Below are positions 51,359 through 60,949 of a stretch of 64,000 bases of DNA, in pieces. The DNA comes from Streptomyces sp. NRRL F-525 (GTDB taxonomy: Bacteria > Actinomycetota > Actinomycetes > Streptomycetales > Streptomycetaceae), in the NCBI RefSeq assembly GCF_000716605.1, contig NZ_JNXE01000008.1, forward strand, positions 62,001-126,000, written 5' to 3'. Position numbers and translations under genes: made by a program. Each line of letters starts with the position of its first letter. Position 1 is the first letter of the stretch. Under the pieces are notes generated by a model, which was given only the letters and a program-made list of their open reading frames with translations, searched no databases and was not told the DNA's origin.

Positions 51359-52522
51359 TCATCGCCCCCGCCAGTCCAGGCACACCACCAAGGCGTCGTC
51401 GTCGGGAGTCGGCGTCCCGCGGTGGCCGGTCAGCTCGCGCAGCACGGCCCGCGGCACCTCGGCGGCGGGCAGCAGCCTCGTGTGCTGGATCGCCCGCGCC
51501 AGCGCCGCGTCGCCGTAGGCCTCACCCTTCGGCGAGGCGACGGCGTACACCCCGTCGCTGACGAAGAGGAGCCGGTCCCCGGGCTCGATCAGGAAGTCCT
51601 GCTCGACGTAGTCGGTCTCCTCGAACATGCCCAGTGGCAGCTGCGCGTCGAACTCGATCCGCTCCACCACTCCGTCCCGCAGCCGCATTGTCTGCGGCGA
51701 TCCGGCGTCCACCACCCGGGCCCGCCCGGTGGTGAGGTCGAAGTCGAACATCAACACCGACATGTGGCTACGGCCCTGGTAGTGCGCGTACACGGCCTGG
51801 TCCGCGAGGGCCGCCTGGTCGGCGAGGGGGATGCCCGCCCGGCGCGCGTTGCGCAGGGCGTTGACCGTCAGGTTCGTCAGGAGGGATGCCTCTATGCCCT
51901 CGCCCATGCCGTTCGAGGCGTAGAGCGTGAGGTGGTCGGCGGTGGCGGACCAGTCGAAGTTGTCCCCGTGGATCGCGTACGCGGGCTCCAGCTGCGCGCC
52001 CAGGTCGAACTCGGAGCGCGAGCACGAGCGGCCGGGCAGCAGCTGCCACTGCATCTCCGCCGCCAGCGTGAGCCGGTCCTTGCGCCGGGCCCGCAGATAC
52101 AGGTCCGTGTCGCGCTCGGCGACCAGCACCTCGTGCCCCAACACCTCGGCCAGCTCGGTCAGTTCGGGCAGGCACTCGCGTACGTGCTCGCCGCCGGGCA
52201 GCGTCACCGAGAGCACGCCGAGACGGTCACCGCGCACGCTGATCGGCAGGTGCACACGCACACTGCCGTCGCCCAAGTTGCCCTCCACAAAAGGCTCTTG
52301 GGCACCGAAGGCCCGGCCCGCCGGGGTGTTGTGCACGGAGACCGGCGGCAGGGTGTGCGGCAGGTCGGTCACCGGCTGGAGCACGGTCAGGCCGTAGTCG
52401 GCCATGAGCAGGTCCACGGAGTCAGCCCCGTACAGCCTGCCCAGTTCGCGGCCGACGACGTCGGGCAGCTCATGGGGGGCCGCCGTGCGCAGGGCGCGCT
52501 CGACAGCCAGGAATCTGTTCAC
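51359..52522 (-). CDS. SpoIIE/RsbU-type PP2C phosphatase, copy 2
   Basis: A 387-residue paralogue, aligned over its whole length with copy 1 (shared LTLAAEMQWQLLPGR and LLTNLTVNALRNARRAG). Here the first DGMG motif reads YASNGMGEGIEASLL, with Asn for the metal-binding Asp. The later motif is intact (FVSDGVYAVAS), as is the end (PDDDALVVCLDW). Loss of complementary aspartates in the two copies suggests that one or both are weakened, or act as regulators rather than enzymes. It lies 75 bp upstream of copy 1 on the same strand. Confidence 0.85.
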   Translation of the reverse strand: MNRFLAVERALRTAAPHELPDVVGRELGRLYGADSVDLLMADYGLTVLQPVTDLPHTLPPVSVHNTPAGRAFGAQEPFVEGNLGDGSVRVHLPISVRGDRLGVLSVTLPGGEHVRECLPELTELAEVLGHEVLVAERDTDLYLRARRKDRLTLAAEMQWQLLPGRSCSRSEFDLGAQLEPAYAIHGDNFDWSATADHLTLYASNGMGEGIEASLLTNLTVNALRNARRAGIPLADQAALADQAVYAHYQGRSHMSVLMFDFDLTTGRARVVDAGSPQTMRLRDGVVERIEFDAQLPLGMFEETDYVEQDFLIEPGDRLLFVSDGVYAVASPKGEAYGDAALARAIQHTRLLPAAEVPRAVLRELTGHRGTPTPDDDALVVCLDWRGR

Positions 52523-52670
52523 GATCGTAGGTATGCCAATCTCTCACCCGAGGCACGCGTCGCCCGCTCTGCGGTGGGCCGTACGGCCCCGGCGCCGTGT
52601 GTCGTCTCGTCCATCCGTGTCCGTTGCGCGCGCCTAGTAGGCTGGGGCCCGTCCCTGTGCCTGCGAGAGT

Positions 52671-53156
52671 GTGACCGTGACGTCCTTCCACCCCCGCCCC
52701 GAACCCGACGAGGTCGCGCGCGTCACCTCTACGGCCGCGGAACTGCTGGAAGTCCTGTGGGGGCGCGCCTCGACGGCGCCGGCGTCCGCCTCGCAGCTGA
52801 GGGTCCTGTTCATCCTGGAACACCACGAGGGCATCAATCTGCGCACCCTCGCCGACCACCTCGCCTCGACGCCTCCGTCGACCAGCCGGCTGTGCGACCG
52901 ACTGCAGGCCGCCGGTTTCGTCGACCGCGAGGTGAGCCCCACGGACCGGCGCGAGGTGCGTCTGTACCTCAGCAGCCTGGGGCGTTCCTTCTTGTCGGAC
53001 CTGCGGGCCCGGCGCGAGGAGGCGCTCGGGGCGGTGCTGGAGCAGATGCCGGCCGCCGGGCGCAGCGCGCTCCTCACCGGCCTCGAGGCGTTCTGTGCGG
53101 TGGCCGCGGCGCAGATACACGACCACGACGACTCCTCCGGCAGCCGTACCGCCTGA
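52671..53156 (+). CDS. MarR-family regulator (paralogue)
   Basis: A 161-residue MarR protein related to the one at 49602. The winged helix is SQLRVLFILEHHEGINLRTL, ADHLASTPPSTSRLCDRLQA and FVDREVSPTDRREVRLYL. The GTG at 52671 (or 52677) begins MTVTSFHPRP. It is divergent from SpoIIE copy 2 and followed by a strong hairpin terminator. Confidence 0.82.
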   Translation: MTVTSFHPRPEPDEVARVTSTAAELLEVLWGRASTAPASASQLRVLFILEHHEGINLRTLADHLASTPPSTSRLCDRLQAAGFVDREVSPTDRREVRLYLSSLGRSFLSDLRARREEALGAVLEQMPAAGRSALLTGLEAFCAVAAAQIHDHDDSSGSRTA

Positions 53157-53167
53157 CCGAGCCGCCC

Positions 53168-53192
53168 GACAGCCGCCCGGTGGGCGGCTGTC
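53168..53192 (+). terminator. Hairpin terminator after the MarR gene
   Basis: An 11-bp perfect stem (GACAGCCGCCC pairing with GGGCGGCTGTC) with a 3-nt loop lies 12 bp after the MarR stop codon. Confidence 0.8.
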
Positions 53193-53377
53193 CGCTGTTC
53201 GTGGCCGGTGCACGGAGTGGCCTCCGCCGACCGGGACATCCCAGATCCTTCCCCCTGCTGCGACAACACCCGCTACTTTCTTGCCTCATGGCCATAGTTG
53301 TCAAACGGCAAGTTTCACGGGTGTCGACGCCGACGTGTGGTCGAGCGGGGGAGGTTCGGTGCAGGTTGGGAGGCCGG

Positions 53378-53950
53378 TCAGCCGAGTTCGGCGCCCTTCG
53401 CGGCCGCCTCCGACTCGGAGTGCGCGTCACCGGTGGCGAGCGAGCCGCCCGCGCTCTCCAGGTGCGCCCGCACGAACCACTGGAACTGCTCCAGGTCGCG
53501 CAGCTGTCCGATCAGCAGGTCCTCGGTGGCGGGGTCGATGTCGCCCGCCTCCTTGACCGCGGCCCGGACGTCCTCGATCAGCCCCGTGTAGACGAGGTCG
53601 AGCGCGCCGAGATGCGCGATGGCGTCGGCCCGCCCGATCGAGTAGTCGTCCCAGGTGCGCTCGGCCACAATCGCGCCCGGCGTGCCCGGCGCGATGCCGC
53701 CCAGCGCGGCGATGCGCTCGGCCACGTCGTCGGCCATCTCGCGTACCTGGTCGACCTGCGGGTCGATCATCTCGTGCACGGCGATGAAGTGCGGCCCGAC
53801 GACGTTCCAGTGCACGTGCTTCAGCGTCAGGTGGAGATCGTTCAGCGAGTGGAGCCGCAGCCGCAGCACGCCGATCAGCCGGCCCGCGGCCTCGCGCTGG
53901 ATCCCGGGAACGGTGTACTTCGGGGTCAGGTCCTTGATCTCCTTGGTCAT
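53378..53950 (-). CDS. dps: Dps-family DNA-binding ferritin-like protein
   Basis: A 190-residue Dps. The ferroxidase site is recognised in LHLTLKHVHWNVVGPHFIAV and HEMIDPQVDQVREMADDVAER (His and Asp/Glu ligands). A C-terminal tail of about 25 residues is Ala/Glu/Ser-rich. Dps proteins oxidise iron with peroxide and protect DNA; in Streptomyces they are induced by osmotic stress through SigB-type factors. It lies near the stress-signalling island, consistent with being a target. AGAGGTG precedes the ATG. Confidence 0.93.
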   Translation of the reverse strand: MTKEIKDLTPKYTVPGIQREAAGRLIGVLRLRLHSLNDLHLTLKHVHWNVVGPHFIAVHEMIDPQVDQVREMADDVAERIAALGGIAPGTPGAIVAERTWDDYSIGRADAIAHLGALDLVYTGLIEDVRAAVKEAGDIDPATEDLLIGQLRDLEQFQWFVRAHLESAGGSLATGDAHSESEAAAKGAELG

Positions 53951-54047
53951 GGTTCACCTCTGGTCATCGGGTGGAGCGTGCGGTTCCTTACCTGCTCACG
54001 GGTGCCCCTGTCCGGCGAGGTCAGACATCCCGTCGCTGAGCGATACG

Positions 54048-55850
54048 TCACGAATGGCCCGAGTGCCGTCCGCCGGGCAGCAGATCCTGGATCTTCGCCT
54101 TGAACCCCTGCCTGACCATGGCGGTGCCATCGCTGTCGCCCTTGAGGACGGAGGACGCGGCGGCCTCGATCTGCTCCAGGGTGGAGTGCGGCGGGATCGG
54201 CGGTACGGCGGGGTCGGTCACGAAGTCCAGCACGCACGGCCGGTCGGCCGCGAGCGCGCTCTCCCAGGCGCCGGTCACCTCGTCCGGCTTCTCCACCCGG
54301 ATACCGGTCAGACCCAGGGAGCGGGCGAAGTCGGCGTAGGCGACGTCCGGGATCGACTGCGAGGGCAGGAACTGCGGAGCGCCTTCCATGGCCCGCATCT
54401 CCCACGTCACTTGATTCAGATCGCGGTTGTTCAGCACGGCGACGATCAGCCGCGGATCCGCCCATTCCTGCCAGTACTTGGCGACGGTGACCAGCTCGGC
54501 CATGCCGTTCATCTGCATCGCCCCGTCCCCGACGAGCGCGATGGCCGGCCGGTCACCGTGCGCGAACTTCGCACCGATGGCATACGGCACCCCCGCACCC
54601 ATCGTGGCGAGCGTCCCCGACAGCGAGCCGCGCATCGCACCGCTCAACTTCAGGTGCCGGGCATACCAGTTGGCGGCCGAACCCGAGTCGGCGGACAGGA
54701 TCACATCGTCCGGCAGCAGACCATTGAGCGCGTGCACGACGAACTCCGGGTTGACCGGATCGGCCTCGACAGCGGCCCGCCGCTCCATGACCTCCCACCA
54801 ACTGGCAACATTGGCCTCGATCTTGATCCGCCACGACGGGTCGTCCATCTGCTCCAGCAACGGCAGCAGCCGGCGCAGCGTCGCCCCGGCGTCACCGACG
54901 AGATTCACCTCGAAGGGATAGCGCAGCCCCACCATGTGCGGATCGATGTCGATCTGCACGCCCCGCGCCTTCCCGAACTTCGGCAGGAACTGCGCGTAGG
55001 GGAACGACGACCCGATCACCAGCAGCGAGTCGCACTCGCGCATCATCTCGTACGACGGTTTCGTGCCCAACAGCCCGATGGAGCCGGTGACATAGGGCAG
55101 GTCGTCGTCCAACGCGTCCTTGCCCAGCAGGGCTTTGGCGACCCCGGCACCGAGCCGGTCGGCGACCGCCTTCACCTCCGCACGGGCACCCCGCGCACCC
55201 TGCCCGATCAAGATGGCAGTCTTTCCACCGGAGTTGAGCACGTCGGCGGCCCGCCGCAGATCGTCGTCGTCCGGCACCACCGTGGAGTGCGGCATGCCCA
55301 GACTGGACGGCACCATCTTGAAGGCGTGCTCGGGCGGCGTGTAGTCGAGTTCCTGTACGTCCAGCGGGATGATCACCGCGGTCACCGAGCGGCGCGCCAT
55401 CGCGGTGCGCATGGCTCGGTCGATGACGTTGGGCAGTTGCTCCGGGACGGTGACCATCTCGCAGAAGTCGGAGGCCACGTCCTTGTAGAGGCTCAGCAGA
55501 TCGACCTCCTGCTGGTAACTGCCGCCCATGGCGCTGCGGTTGGTCTGCCCGACGATCGCGACGACGGGGACGTGGTCGAGCTTCGCGTCGTAGAGGCCGT
55601 TGAGGAGATGGATGGCGCCGGGGCCCGAAGTGGCCACGCAGACACCGACCTTGCCGGAGAACTTGGCGTAGCCGACGGCCTCCAGCGCGGACATCTCCTC
55701 GTGCCGGGCCTGGATGAAGCGAGGGTTGTCCTCCGCGCGGCCCCAGGCGGCGAGGAGGCCGTTGATGCCGTCGCCCGGGTAGGCGAAGACGTGGGTGACG
55801 TCCCACTCGCGCAAGCGCTCGAGGAGGTGGTCGGAGACCTTGGTGGCCAT
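54048..55850 (-). CDS. TPP-dependent enzyme, pyruvate oxidase/dehydrogenase (PoxB) type
   Basis: A 600-residue thiamine diphosphate enzyme of the PoxB/acetolactate synthase family. The catalytic Glu is in QARHEEMSALEAVGYAK, the FAD/core region GQGARGARAEVKAVADRLG is present, and the TPP-binding motif is GDGAMQMNGMAELVTVAKYW ending in NNRDLN. It matches pyruvate:quinone oxidoreductase-like proteins (oxidative decarboxylation of pyruvate to acetate) better than acetolactate synthase, but substrate is not certain. The gene is downstream of a small 59-residue ORF and upstream of Dps on the same strand. Confidence 0.85.
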   Translation of the reverse strand: MATKVSDHLLERLREWDVTHVFAYPGDGINGLLAAWGRAEDNPRFIQARHEEMSALEAVGYAKFSGKVGVCVATSGPGAIHLLNGLYDAKLDHVPVVAIVGQTNRSAMGGSYQQEVDLLSLYKDVASDFCEMVTVPEQLPNVIDRAMRTAMARRSVTAVIIPLDVQELDYTPPEHAFKMVPSSLGMPHSTVVPDDDDLRRAADVLNSGGKTAILIGQGARGARAEVKAVADRLGAGVAKALLGKDALDDDLPYVTGSIGLLGTKPSYEMMRECDSLLVIGSSFPYAQFLPKFGKARGVQIDIDPHMVGLRYPFEVNLVGDAGATLRRLLPLLEQMDDPSWRIKIEANVASWWEVMERRAAVEADPVNPEFVVHALNGLLPDDVILSADSGSAANWYARHLKLSGAMRGSLSGTLATMGAGVPYAIGAKFAHGDRPAIALVGDGAMQMNGMAELVTVAKYWQEWADPRLIVAVLNNRDLNQVTWEMRAMEGAPQFLPSQSIPDVAYADFARSLGLTGIRVEKPDEVTGAWESALAADRPCVLDFVTDPAVPPIPPHSTLEQIEAAASSVLKGDSDGTAMVRQGFKAKIQDLLPGGRHSGHS

Positions 55851-55982
55851 GGGCGGGGTCCTTCCGGTGGGGGATGTCCGTCCGGTACGGGCCTACGGGT
55901 ACCCCGGAAGTCGCCCCCACGACATGCCGCGGGCCGGAAGCCTCGGCCTCCGGCCCGTTGTCCGGCCTGTCCCCGCGACTCG

Positions 55983-56162
55983 TCAGTCGTCTCCTCTGAC
56001 GATGTTGCCCTCGGTGAGTGTCTGCGGAGGCGGTGTCACGCTGCTGTCGTCGACGGGCGGGATACAGGTGCGTACGGCCTTCCCGCTGTGGCGACGGGCC
56101 TTCGCCCAACCGGTCTCGGGCGGCAGTTGCAGGTCTTCCTTCTTCGCGGTGCGCGCGGTCAC
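55983..56162 (-). CDS. Small 59-residue protein upstream of the PoxB-like gene
   Basis: A GTG start at 56162 with a purine-rich GAGAGAGAAG upstream opens 59 codons: MTARTAKKEDLQLPPETGWA and then KARRHSGKAVRTCIPPVDDS, ending EGNIVRGDD. Codon use is typical of the genome. It is a charged, soluble protein of unknown function, 132 bp upstream of the PoxB-like gene on the same strand and possibly co-transcribed. Confidence 0.55.
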   Translation of the reverse strand: MTARTAKKEDLQLPPETGWAKARRHSGKAVRTCIPPVDDSSVTPPPQTLTEGNIVRGDD

Positions 56163-56278
56163 GGCGCTTCAACTTCTCTCTCTGTGTGAAATGTGCGGTC
56201 CCTTGAGCCAACCGTTCGGGTCCCCGCCGGGCACGGACTCAAACTCCGCCGGGTGGACTCGGCACCAGGACCGTGCGA

Positions 56279-57106
56279 TCAACTCCGGGCGAATTCCAGG
56301 AGATCGGCGTTGAACCGCTCCGCGAATTTCGGCACCATCGCCAGGCCGTGCGGGGCGCCCGGGTAGACCTTGTAGATCGCGTCCTTGACGAGCTTCGACG
56401 ATTTGTCGCCGGAGGCCACGATGGGAACGATCTGGTCGTCGTCGCCGTGCACGATCAATGTCGGAACGTCGATCTTCTTGAGATCTTCGGTGAGATCGGT
56501 CTCGGAGAATGCCTTGACGCAGTCATAAGCGCCCTTGATTCCCACGGTCATGCTCCAGAGCCAGAACTCGTCGCGGGTTCCCTGGGTGACGGTGGAGTCG
56601 TCCCGGTTGGCGCCGTAGAACGCGGCACTGAGATCTTTGTAGAACTGCGAGCGGTCCGTCTCGACGCCCTTGCGGATGTCGTCGAAGACGTCGATCGGCA
56701 GCCCTTCCGGGTTCGCGTCCGTCTTGAGCATGAGCGGCGGGATCGCGCCGAGCAGGACGGCCTTGGCGACCCGGCCGGAACCGTGCCGGCCGAGGTAGCG
56801 GGTGACCTCGCCGCCGCCGGTCGAGTGCCCGACCAGGATCACGTCACGGAGATCCAGGGCTTCGATGACCGACGCGAGATCGTCGGCGTACGTGTCGAGG
56901 TTGTTGCCGTCCCAGGGCTGACCGGAACGCCCGCCTCCACGCCGGTCGTGGGCCACGGCCCGGAAGCCGTTGTCGGCCATCACCTTCAGCTGGGGATCCC
57001 ACGCGTCGGCGGTCAGCGGCCAGCCGTGGGAGAAGACGACCGGCTGACCCGATCCCCAGTCCTTGTAGAAGATCTGCGTGCCGTCCGAACTGGTGGCGAA
57101 AGGCAT
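56279..57106 (-). CDS. Non-haem haloperoxidase/arylesterase-type alpha/beta hydrolase
   Basis: A 275-residue hydrolase of the cofactor-free haloperoxidase (perhydrolase) group. The oxyanion segment is [14 protein letters not shown], the nucleophile elbow [15 protein letters not shown], the acid near [11 protein letters not shown] and the His in [21 protein letters not shown] is typical. Such enzymes form peracids from acetate and peroxide or hydrolyse esters. The proximity of a PoxB-like gene (which makes acetate and peroxide in some members) is suggestive only. Confidence 0.88.
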   Translation of the reverse strand: MPFATSSDGTQIFYKDWGSGQPVVFSHGWPLTADAWDPQLKVMADNGFRAVAHDRRGGGRSGQPWDGNNLDTYADDLASVIEALDLRDVILVGHSTGGGEVTRYLGRHGSGRVAKAVLLGAIPPLMLKTDANPEGLPIDVFDDIRKGVETDRSQFYKDLSAAFYGANRDDSTVTQGTRDEFWLWSMTVGIKGAYDCVKAFSETDLTEDLKKIDVPTLIVHGDDDQIVPIVASGDKSSKLVKDAIYKVYPGAPHGLAMVPKFAERFNADLLEFARS

Positions 57107-57350
57107 GGTGTGTTCCTCCCGAAATGATCGAACTGTTTGAGTACGTCATACGGAGATTCGACGACGGCGAAGGGTCAGCGGCGAGAGGCGACCGGAATGA
57201 GCACGTCGACCACAACACTCTAGGGGAGGCCGGGCACTTCCGCGTGTCGAGCGAATTCCCGGCCGCTTCCACCGTAACCCGGGGGCGGGGCGAAAAACGT
57301 CAGACCGTGGTTCGATCTCTCGCGCCCGTGCTATGGCTACCGTTTCGGCC

Positions 57351-58247
57351 ATGCCAGAACTGACAGCACGGAACGTCGGCCCGTCCGGAATCGAGATCGC
57401 CTACGAACGTTTCGGTGATCCCGAGGCACCGCCGGTCCTGCTGATCATGGGAGCGGGTGCCCAGATGATCAATTGGCCGGAGGAATTCTGCCAGGCACTG
57501 ACCGACCGGGGTCTGCACGTGATCCGCTTCGACACCCGGGACGCCGGCCGCTCGACCCATTTCCCCGGCGCACCCGTACCGGACTTCCCGGCGGCCCTGG
57601 CCGGTGACCTCTCCACGGCGTCCTACACGCTCTCCGACCTGGCGGCCGACACCGTGGGCCTGCTCGACACTCTCGGCCTCACCGGGGCGCACCTCGTCGG
57701 CTCCTCGATGGGCGGAATGATCGCCCAGATGATCGCGATCGAGTACCCGGAGAGGACCCGCTCGCTCACCTCGATGATGTCCACGACCGGCGAGCCCGGC
57801 GTCGGCGAGGCCGACTTCTCCGTCTTCGCCGGACTGGGAGCACCGCCGCAGGACCGGGATGCCTTCGTCGAGTGGCAGGTGCGCGCCCTGCGGCTCGCCG
57901 CGTCCCCCGGCTTCCTTTTCGACGCGACCGCCGCGGCCGAGCGGGCCGGACGCGTCTTCGACCGGGGCTACGACGCCCTCGGCATCCAGCGTCAGGGCCT
58001 CGCGGTGGTGGCCACGGGAGACCGCACCGAACGGCTGCGGGCACTGCGGGTGCCCACGCTGGTGGTGCACGGCGCCGACGACATCGTGTGCGACGTCAGC
58101 GGCGGTCGCGCCACGGCCGCCGCCGTCCCCGGCGCCGACCTGGTGATCCTGGAGGGAATGGGCCACAGCCTTCCGCAGGAACTGTGGCCCGAACTCGCCG
58201 ACCGCATCAGCGAGTTCGTGCACCACGTGGAGAAGGTGACAGCCTGA
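57351..58247 (+). CDS. Alpha/beta hydrolase (RdmC/aclacinomycin methylesterase-like)
   Basis: A 298-residue hydrolase. The oxyanion region is LLIMGAGAQMINWPEEFC, RFDTRDAGRSTHF is typical of this group, the nucleophile is in LVGSSMGGMIAQMIA, the acid in LVVHGADDIVCD and the His in EGMGHSLPQ. It resembles polyketide methylesterases but no pathway genes are near. I chose ATG 57351 (MPELTARNVG); 57333 is also possible. Divergent from the haloperoxidase and convergent with the next gene. Confidence 0.85.
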   Translation: MPELTARNVGPSGIEIAYERFGDPEAPPVLLIMGAGAQMINWPEEFCQALTDRGLHVIRFDTRDAGRSTHFPGAPVPDFPAALAGDLSTASYTLSDLAADTVGLLDTLGLTGAHLVGSSMGGMIAQMIAIEYPERTRSLTSMMSTTGEPGVGEADFSVFAGLGAPPQDRDAFVEWQVRALRLAASPGFLFDATAAAERAGRVFDRGYDALGIQRQGLAVVATGDRTERLRALRVPTLVVHGADDIVCDVSGGRATAAAVPGADLVILEGMGHSLPQELWPELADRISEFVHHVEKVTA

Positions 58248-58250
58248 GCG

Positions 58251-59327
58251 TCAACGCCGGTCCGCGTCGTCGCGTGCCCACTGCGCGGCCCGGACCGTTC
58301 CCTCCTTGATGTCCTGCCGGGGGAGTTGCAGGCCCAGTGAGACCTCCAACGCGTGGAAGTACAGCTCGAAGTCGTGGAACAGCTCGGGGTGGTCCAGTTC
58401 GGCTCGGCGCAACGCCCTGTTGAAGAAGTCGAGTTGGCCGCCCCGGTAGTAGGGGGCTCGGCCCCGCTTGTACCAGATCAACTCCAGCACGCCCCGGTCG
58501 TCGTCGACACGGCGGCCGTCGCGTACGTAGTCGAAGGTGTAGATGGCCTTCGCGGAGGTGGCGGTCAGCTCCACGGTCTCCGTGACTCCGAGTCGGGCCA
58601 GAGCCGCGCTGTCGGCCTCAACGCCGTCCGGTGTCTCGTTGTACAGCAGAAATGCCCAACCGCCCGCCTCCCCGAAGCAGAAGGTCTCCCAGGCGGTCTC
58701 CCAGTGTTCGCGGCCGAAGTCGTCCCTGTCGCGCAGGTCCAACAGGCGGGTCCCGGTGGCGACTTGATCCGGGTCGGCTCCGTGGAGCAGGGCGATCTGC
58801 TCGGCGCTGACGTTCTCGCCGCGGAAGAAGGCGAGGACGGTGTAGGGGTCCTGGTCGCGCCATTCACGGGCGACCCAGGCGAAGCGCTCCAGCGGGTCAC
58901 GTCCACACGGCCGGTCCGTCCGCGTACCGTCCAGGTCGCTCATCCCGCCGTCGCGGTATCTGCTTCCCCACGCGGGGTTGATCCGGTCCAGCAACTCGGC
59001 CTGCCCGCTGACCAGATTGACGGCGGGCCCGCGGCCGGGGGAGTGGGCCACGATGTGTTCGGCGAGATCATGGACCGCCTGCTCCGCGACGAAGTACAGC
59101 ACCTGGTCGTGGTCCCGGGTGGCGAAGTCCTCCCGGCCGGAGCCGCGGTGACCGCGCACGGTGCCGTCCTCGTCCACCACGAGGAAGAGGTCACCGACGC
59201 GGCTCACCCGCTGCATGTACTGGTCCCGCGAGGTGCCGGTGGGCGGGAACATGGCGTCGTCGAGCAGGTCGGAGCCCGCCGCTGTGGTCTGCCACGCGCG
59301 TTTGAGTGTGTGCTCCGTTGTCTGCAT
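58251..59327 (-). CDS. Hypothetical protein (DUF6461-like segment)
   Basis: A 358-residue soluble protein. A middle segment, CFGEAGGWAFLLYNETPDG and then ALARLGVTETVELTATSAKA, resembles streptomycete proteins labelled DUF6461. The first 130 residues (VGDLFLVVDEDGTVRGHRGS, VLYFVAEQAVHDLAEHI) may form a separate domain that monitors an unknown signal. There is no signal peptide. The product is unknown; the gene is divergent from the methyltransferase. Confidence 0.6.
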   Translation of the reverse strand: MQTTEHTLKRAWQTTAAGSDLLDDAMFPPTGTSRDQYMQRVSRVGDLFLVVDEDGTVRGHRGSGREDFATRDHDQVLYFVAEQAVHDLAEHIVAHSPGRGPAVNLVSGQAELLDRINPAWGSRYRDGGMSDLDGTRTDRPCGRDPLERFAWVAREWRDQDPYTVLAFFRGENVSAEQIALLHGADPDQVATGTRLLDLRDRDDFGREHWETAWETFCFGEAGGWAFLLYNETPDGVEADSAALARLGVTETVELTATSAKAIYTFDYVRDGRRVDDDRGVLELIWYKRGRAPYYRGGQLDFFNRALRRAELDHPELFHDFELYFHALEVSLGLQLPRQDIKEGTVRAAQWARDDADRR

Positions 59328-59502
59328 GGGCGTCAGTATGCAAGGGGGTATTGCAGCGGTTGCTGACGGGGGTGCCCCTCAACTCGCCGGGCAGGCAAGG
59401 TAGTTGCGGACGGGCACCCGGGGTGCCACCCAGGCGCCGGAGTTGGCCTCGCGGTGGGGAATTCGTTGGACAACGCTTCGGTCGGCAGCCAGCGTTGTCG
59501 GA

Positions 59503-60246
59503 ATGGGACAGGAGACGCTTTGGGACGCTGACGCCGCCCAGCGCTATGACACGCCCGGTACCGGCATGTTCGCGCCCGGCACGCTGGGGCCGACCGTGGA
59601 CCGCCTTGCGCATCTCGCCGGCGACGGGGCCGCGCTGGAGTTCGCCATCGGGACCGGGCGGGTCGCCGTGCCGCTCGCCGAGCGTGGCGTGCCGGTCACC
59701 GGGATCGAGTTGTCGGAGCCGATGGTGGCGCGACTGCGCACCAAGGCCGACGAAGCGACGATCCCCGTCGTCATCGGGGACATGGCGACCACCGTCGCGC
59801 CCGGGACGTACAGCCTCGTCTATCTCGTCTACAACACGATCTCGAACCTGCTCACCCAGGCCGAGCAGGTCGAGTGCTTCCGCAACGCCGCCCGGCATCT
59901 CACGCCTGGCGGACGGTTCGTGATCGAGCTCTGGGTTCCGGAGTTGCGCACGCTTCCGCCGGGGCGGCAGGCCACTGTCTGGCGGACCGACTCCGACTAC
60001 ATCGGCCTGGACACCTACGACGTCCTGCGGCAGCACGCCGTGTCGCACCACTTCCGGATCGACGGGACCGAGCAGGCGCGGCTGTACCGCAGCCCTCACC
60101 GTTACATCTGGCCTGCCGAGCTCGATCTCATGGCCCAGCTGGCCGGGTTCGAGCTGGAGAGCAGGCATGGGGACTGGTCCGGCGCCGAGTTCACCGCCGA
60201 GTCGCGCGACCACGTCTCCGTCTACCGCGTGCCGCCGACGCCGTAG
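59503..60246 (+). CDS. SAM-dependent class I methyltransferase
   Basis: A 247-residue methyltransferase. Motif I is ALEFAIGTGRVAVPLAERG, followed by VTGIELSEPMVARL and the post-motif VVIGDMATT. YLVYNTISNLLTQAEQVECF is common in this class. The substrate is unknown. I chose ATG 59503 because upstream sequence is not conserved in character. It has no clear pathway partner. Confidence 0.82.
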   Translation: MGQETLWDADAAQRYDTPGTGMFAPGTLGPTVDRLAHLAGDGAALEFAIGTGRVAVPLAERGVPVTGIELSEPMVARLRTKADEATIPVVIGDMATTVAPGTYSLVYLVYNTISNLLTQAEQVECFRNAARHLTPGGRFVIELWVPELRTLPPGRQATVWRTDSDYIGLDTYDVLRQHAVSHHFRIDGTEQARLYRSPHRYIWPAELDLMAQLAGFELESRHGDWSGAEFTAESRDHVSVYRVPPTP

Positions 60247-60276
60247 CCGCCTCAACTGGGCGGTGCGAAAGGGTAC

Positions 60277-60765
60277 TTACGGCATGTGCGTCCCACCCGC
60301 CGCGCCGTCCGGGGTGTCCGGGGCGTCCGTCAAAGGGATGCGGGCGGTGATCCGCTTGCCGACGGGTTCGCGCTGTGCTTCGAAGCCCCACGCCACGGCC
60401 CGTACGATCTCCAGCCCGTGCTGCCCCACCCGTTGGGCGTCGGCGGCACGGGCGACCGGGAGCACCGGGTCGGAGTCCCACACCTCCACCTCGACCAAGG
60501 CACCGACGATCCGTAGATCCATCAGCACCGGTCCGGGCGCGTACTTACGGGCGTTGGTGACCAACTCGCTGACGACCAGCTGTGTGAGATCCATGGCACG
60601 GGCCGACACCGGCAACCCGTATTCGGTCTGGGCCCGGGTGAGGAACGTGGCGGCCAGCCGACGGGCCTCGGCGATGCAGGAGCCGTCCCCGTCCAGCGCC
60701 ACGGTCGACCGCAGGGCCCGGGCCTGCGGCGCTGCGTCGTCGTCCTCCGATGAATCTGGTTCCAT
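60277..60765 (-). CDS. RsbW-like ATP-binding anti-sigma factor kinase
   Basis: A 162-residue GHKL protein. The N box is VVSELVTNARKYA, G1 is VEVWDSDPVLP and G2 is RVGQHGLEIVRAV. Such proteins bind SigB-type sigma factors and phosphorylate STAS antagonists. The ATG at 60765 begins MEPDSSEDDDA. Divergent from a STAS protein gene, with which it likely forms a partner-switching pair. It may control the sigma factor at 44178, but Streptomyces has many such pairs. Confidence 0.85.
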   Translation of the reverse strand: MEPDSSEDDDAAPQARALRSTVALDGDGSCIAEARRLAATFLTRAQTEYGLPVSARAMDLTQLVVSELVTNARKYAPGPVLMDLRIVGALVEVEVWDSDPVLPVARAADAQRVGQHGLEIVRAVAWGFEAQREPVGKRITARIPLTDAPDTPDGAAGGTHMP

Positions 60766-60949
60766 CCGGATCGTTTCACCGCCTTCCGCGTGCCCGGCGC
60801 ATACCCCGTGAAGCAACGCGCACTCCGTCGATCTCCGCCGGGTCCAGCGGAGAGCTCCACCGGACACAAGCATCAACCGTACGATGCGGGGCAGCACTTC
60901 GGATGAAATTCCTGATCCGTAGCGCTCACCGACTTGTGTATGAGGACAG

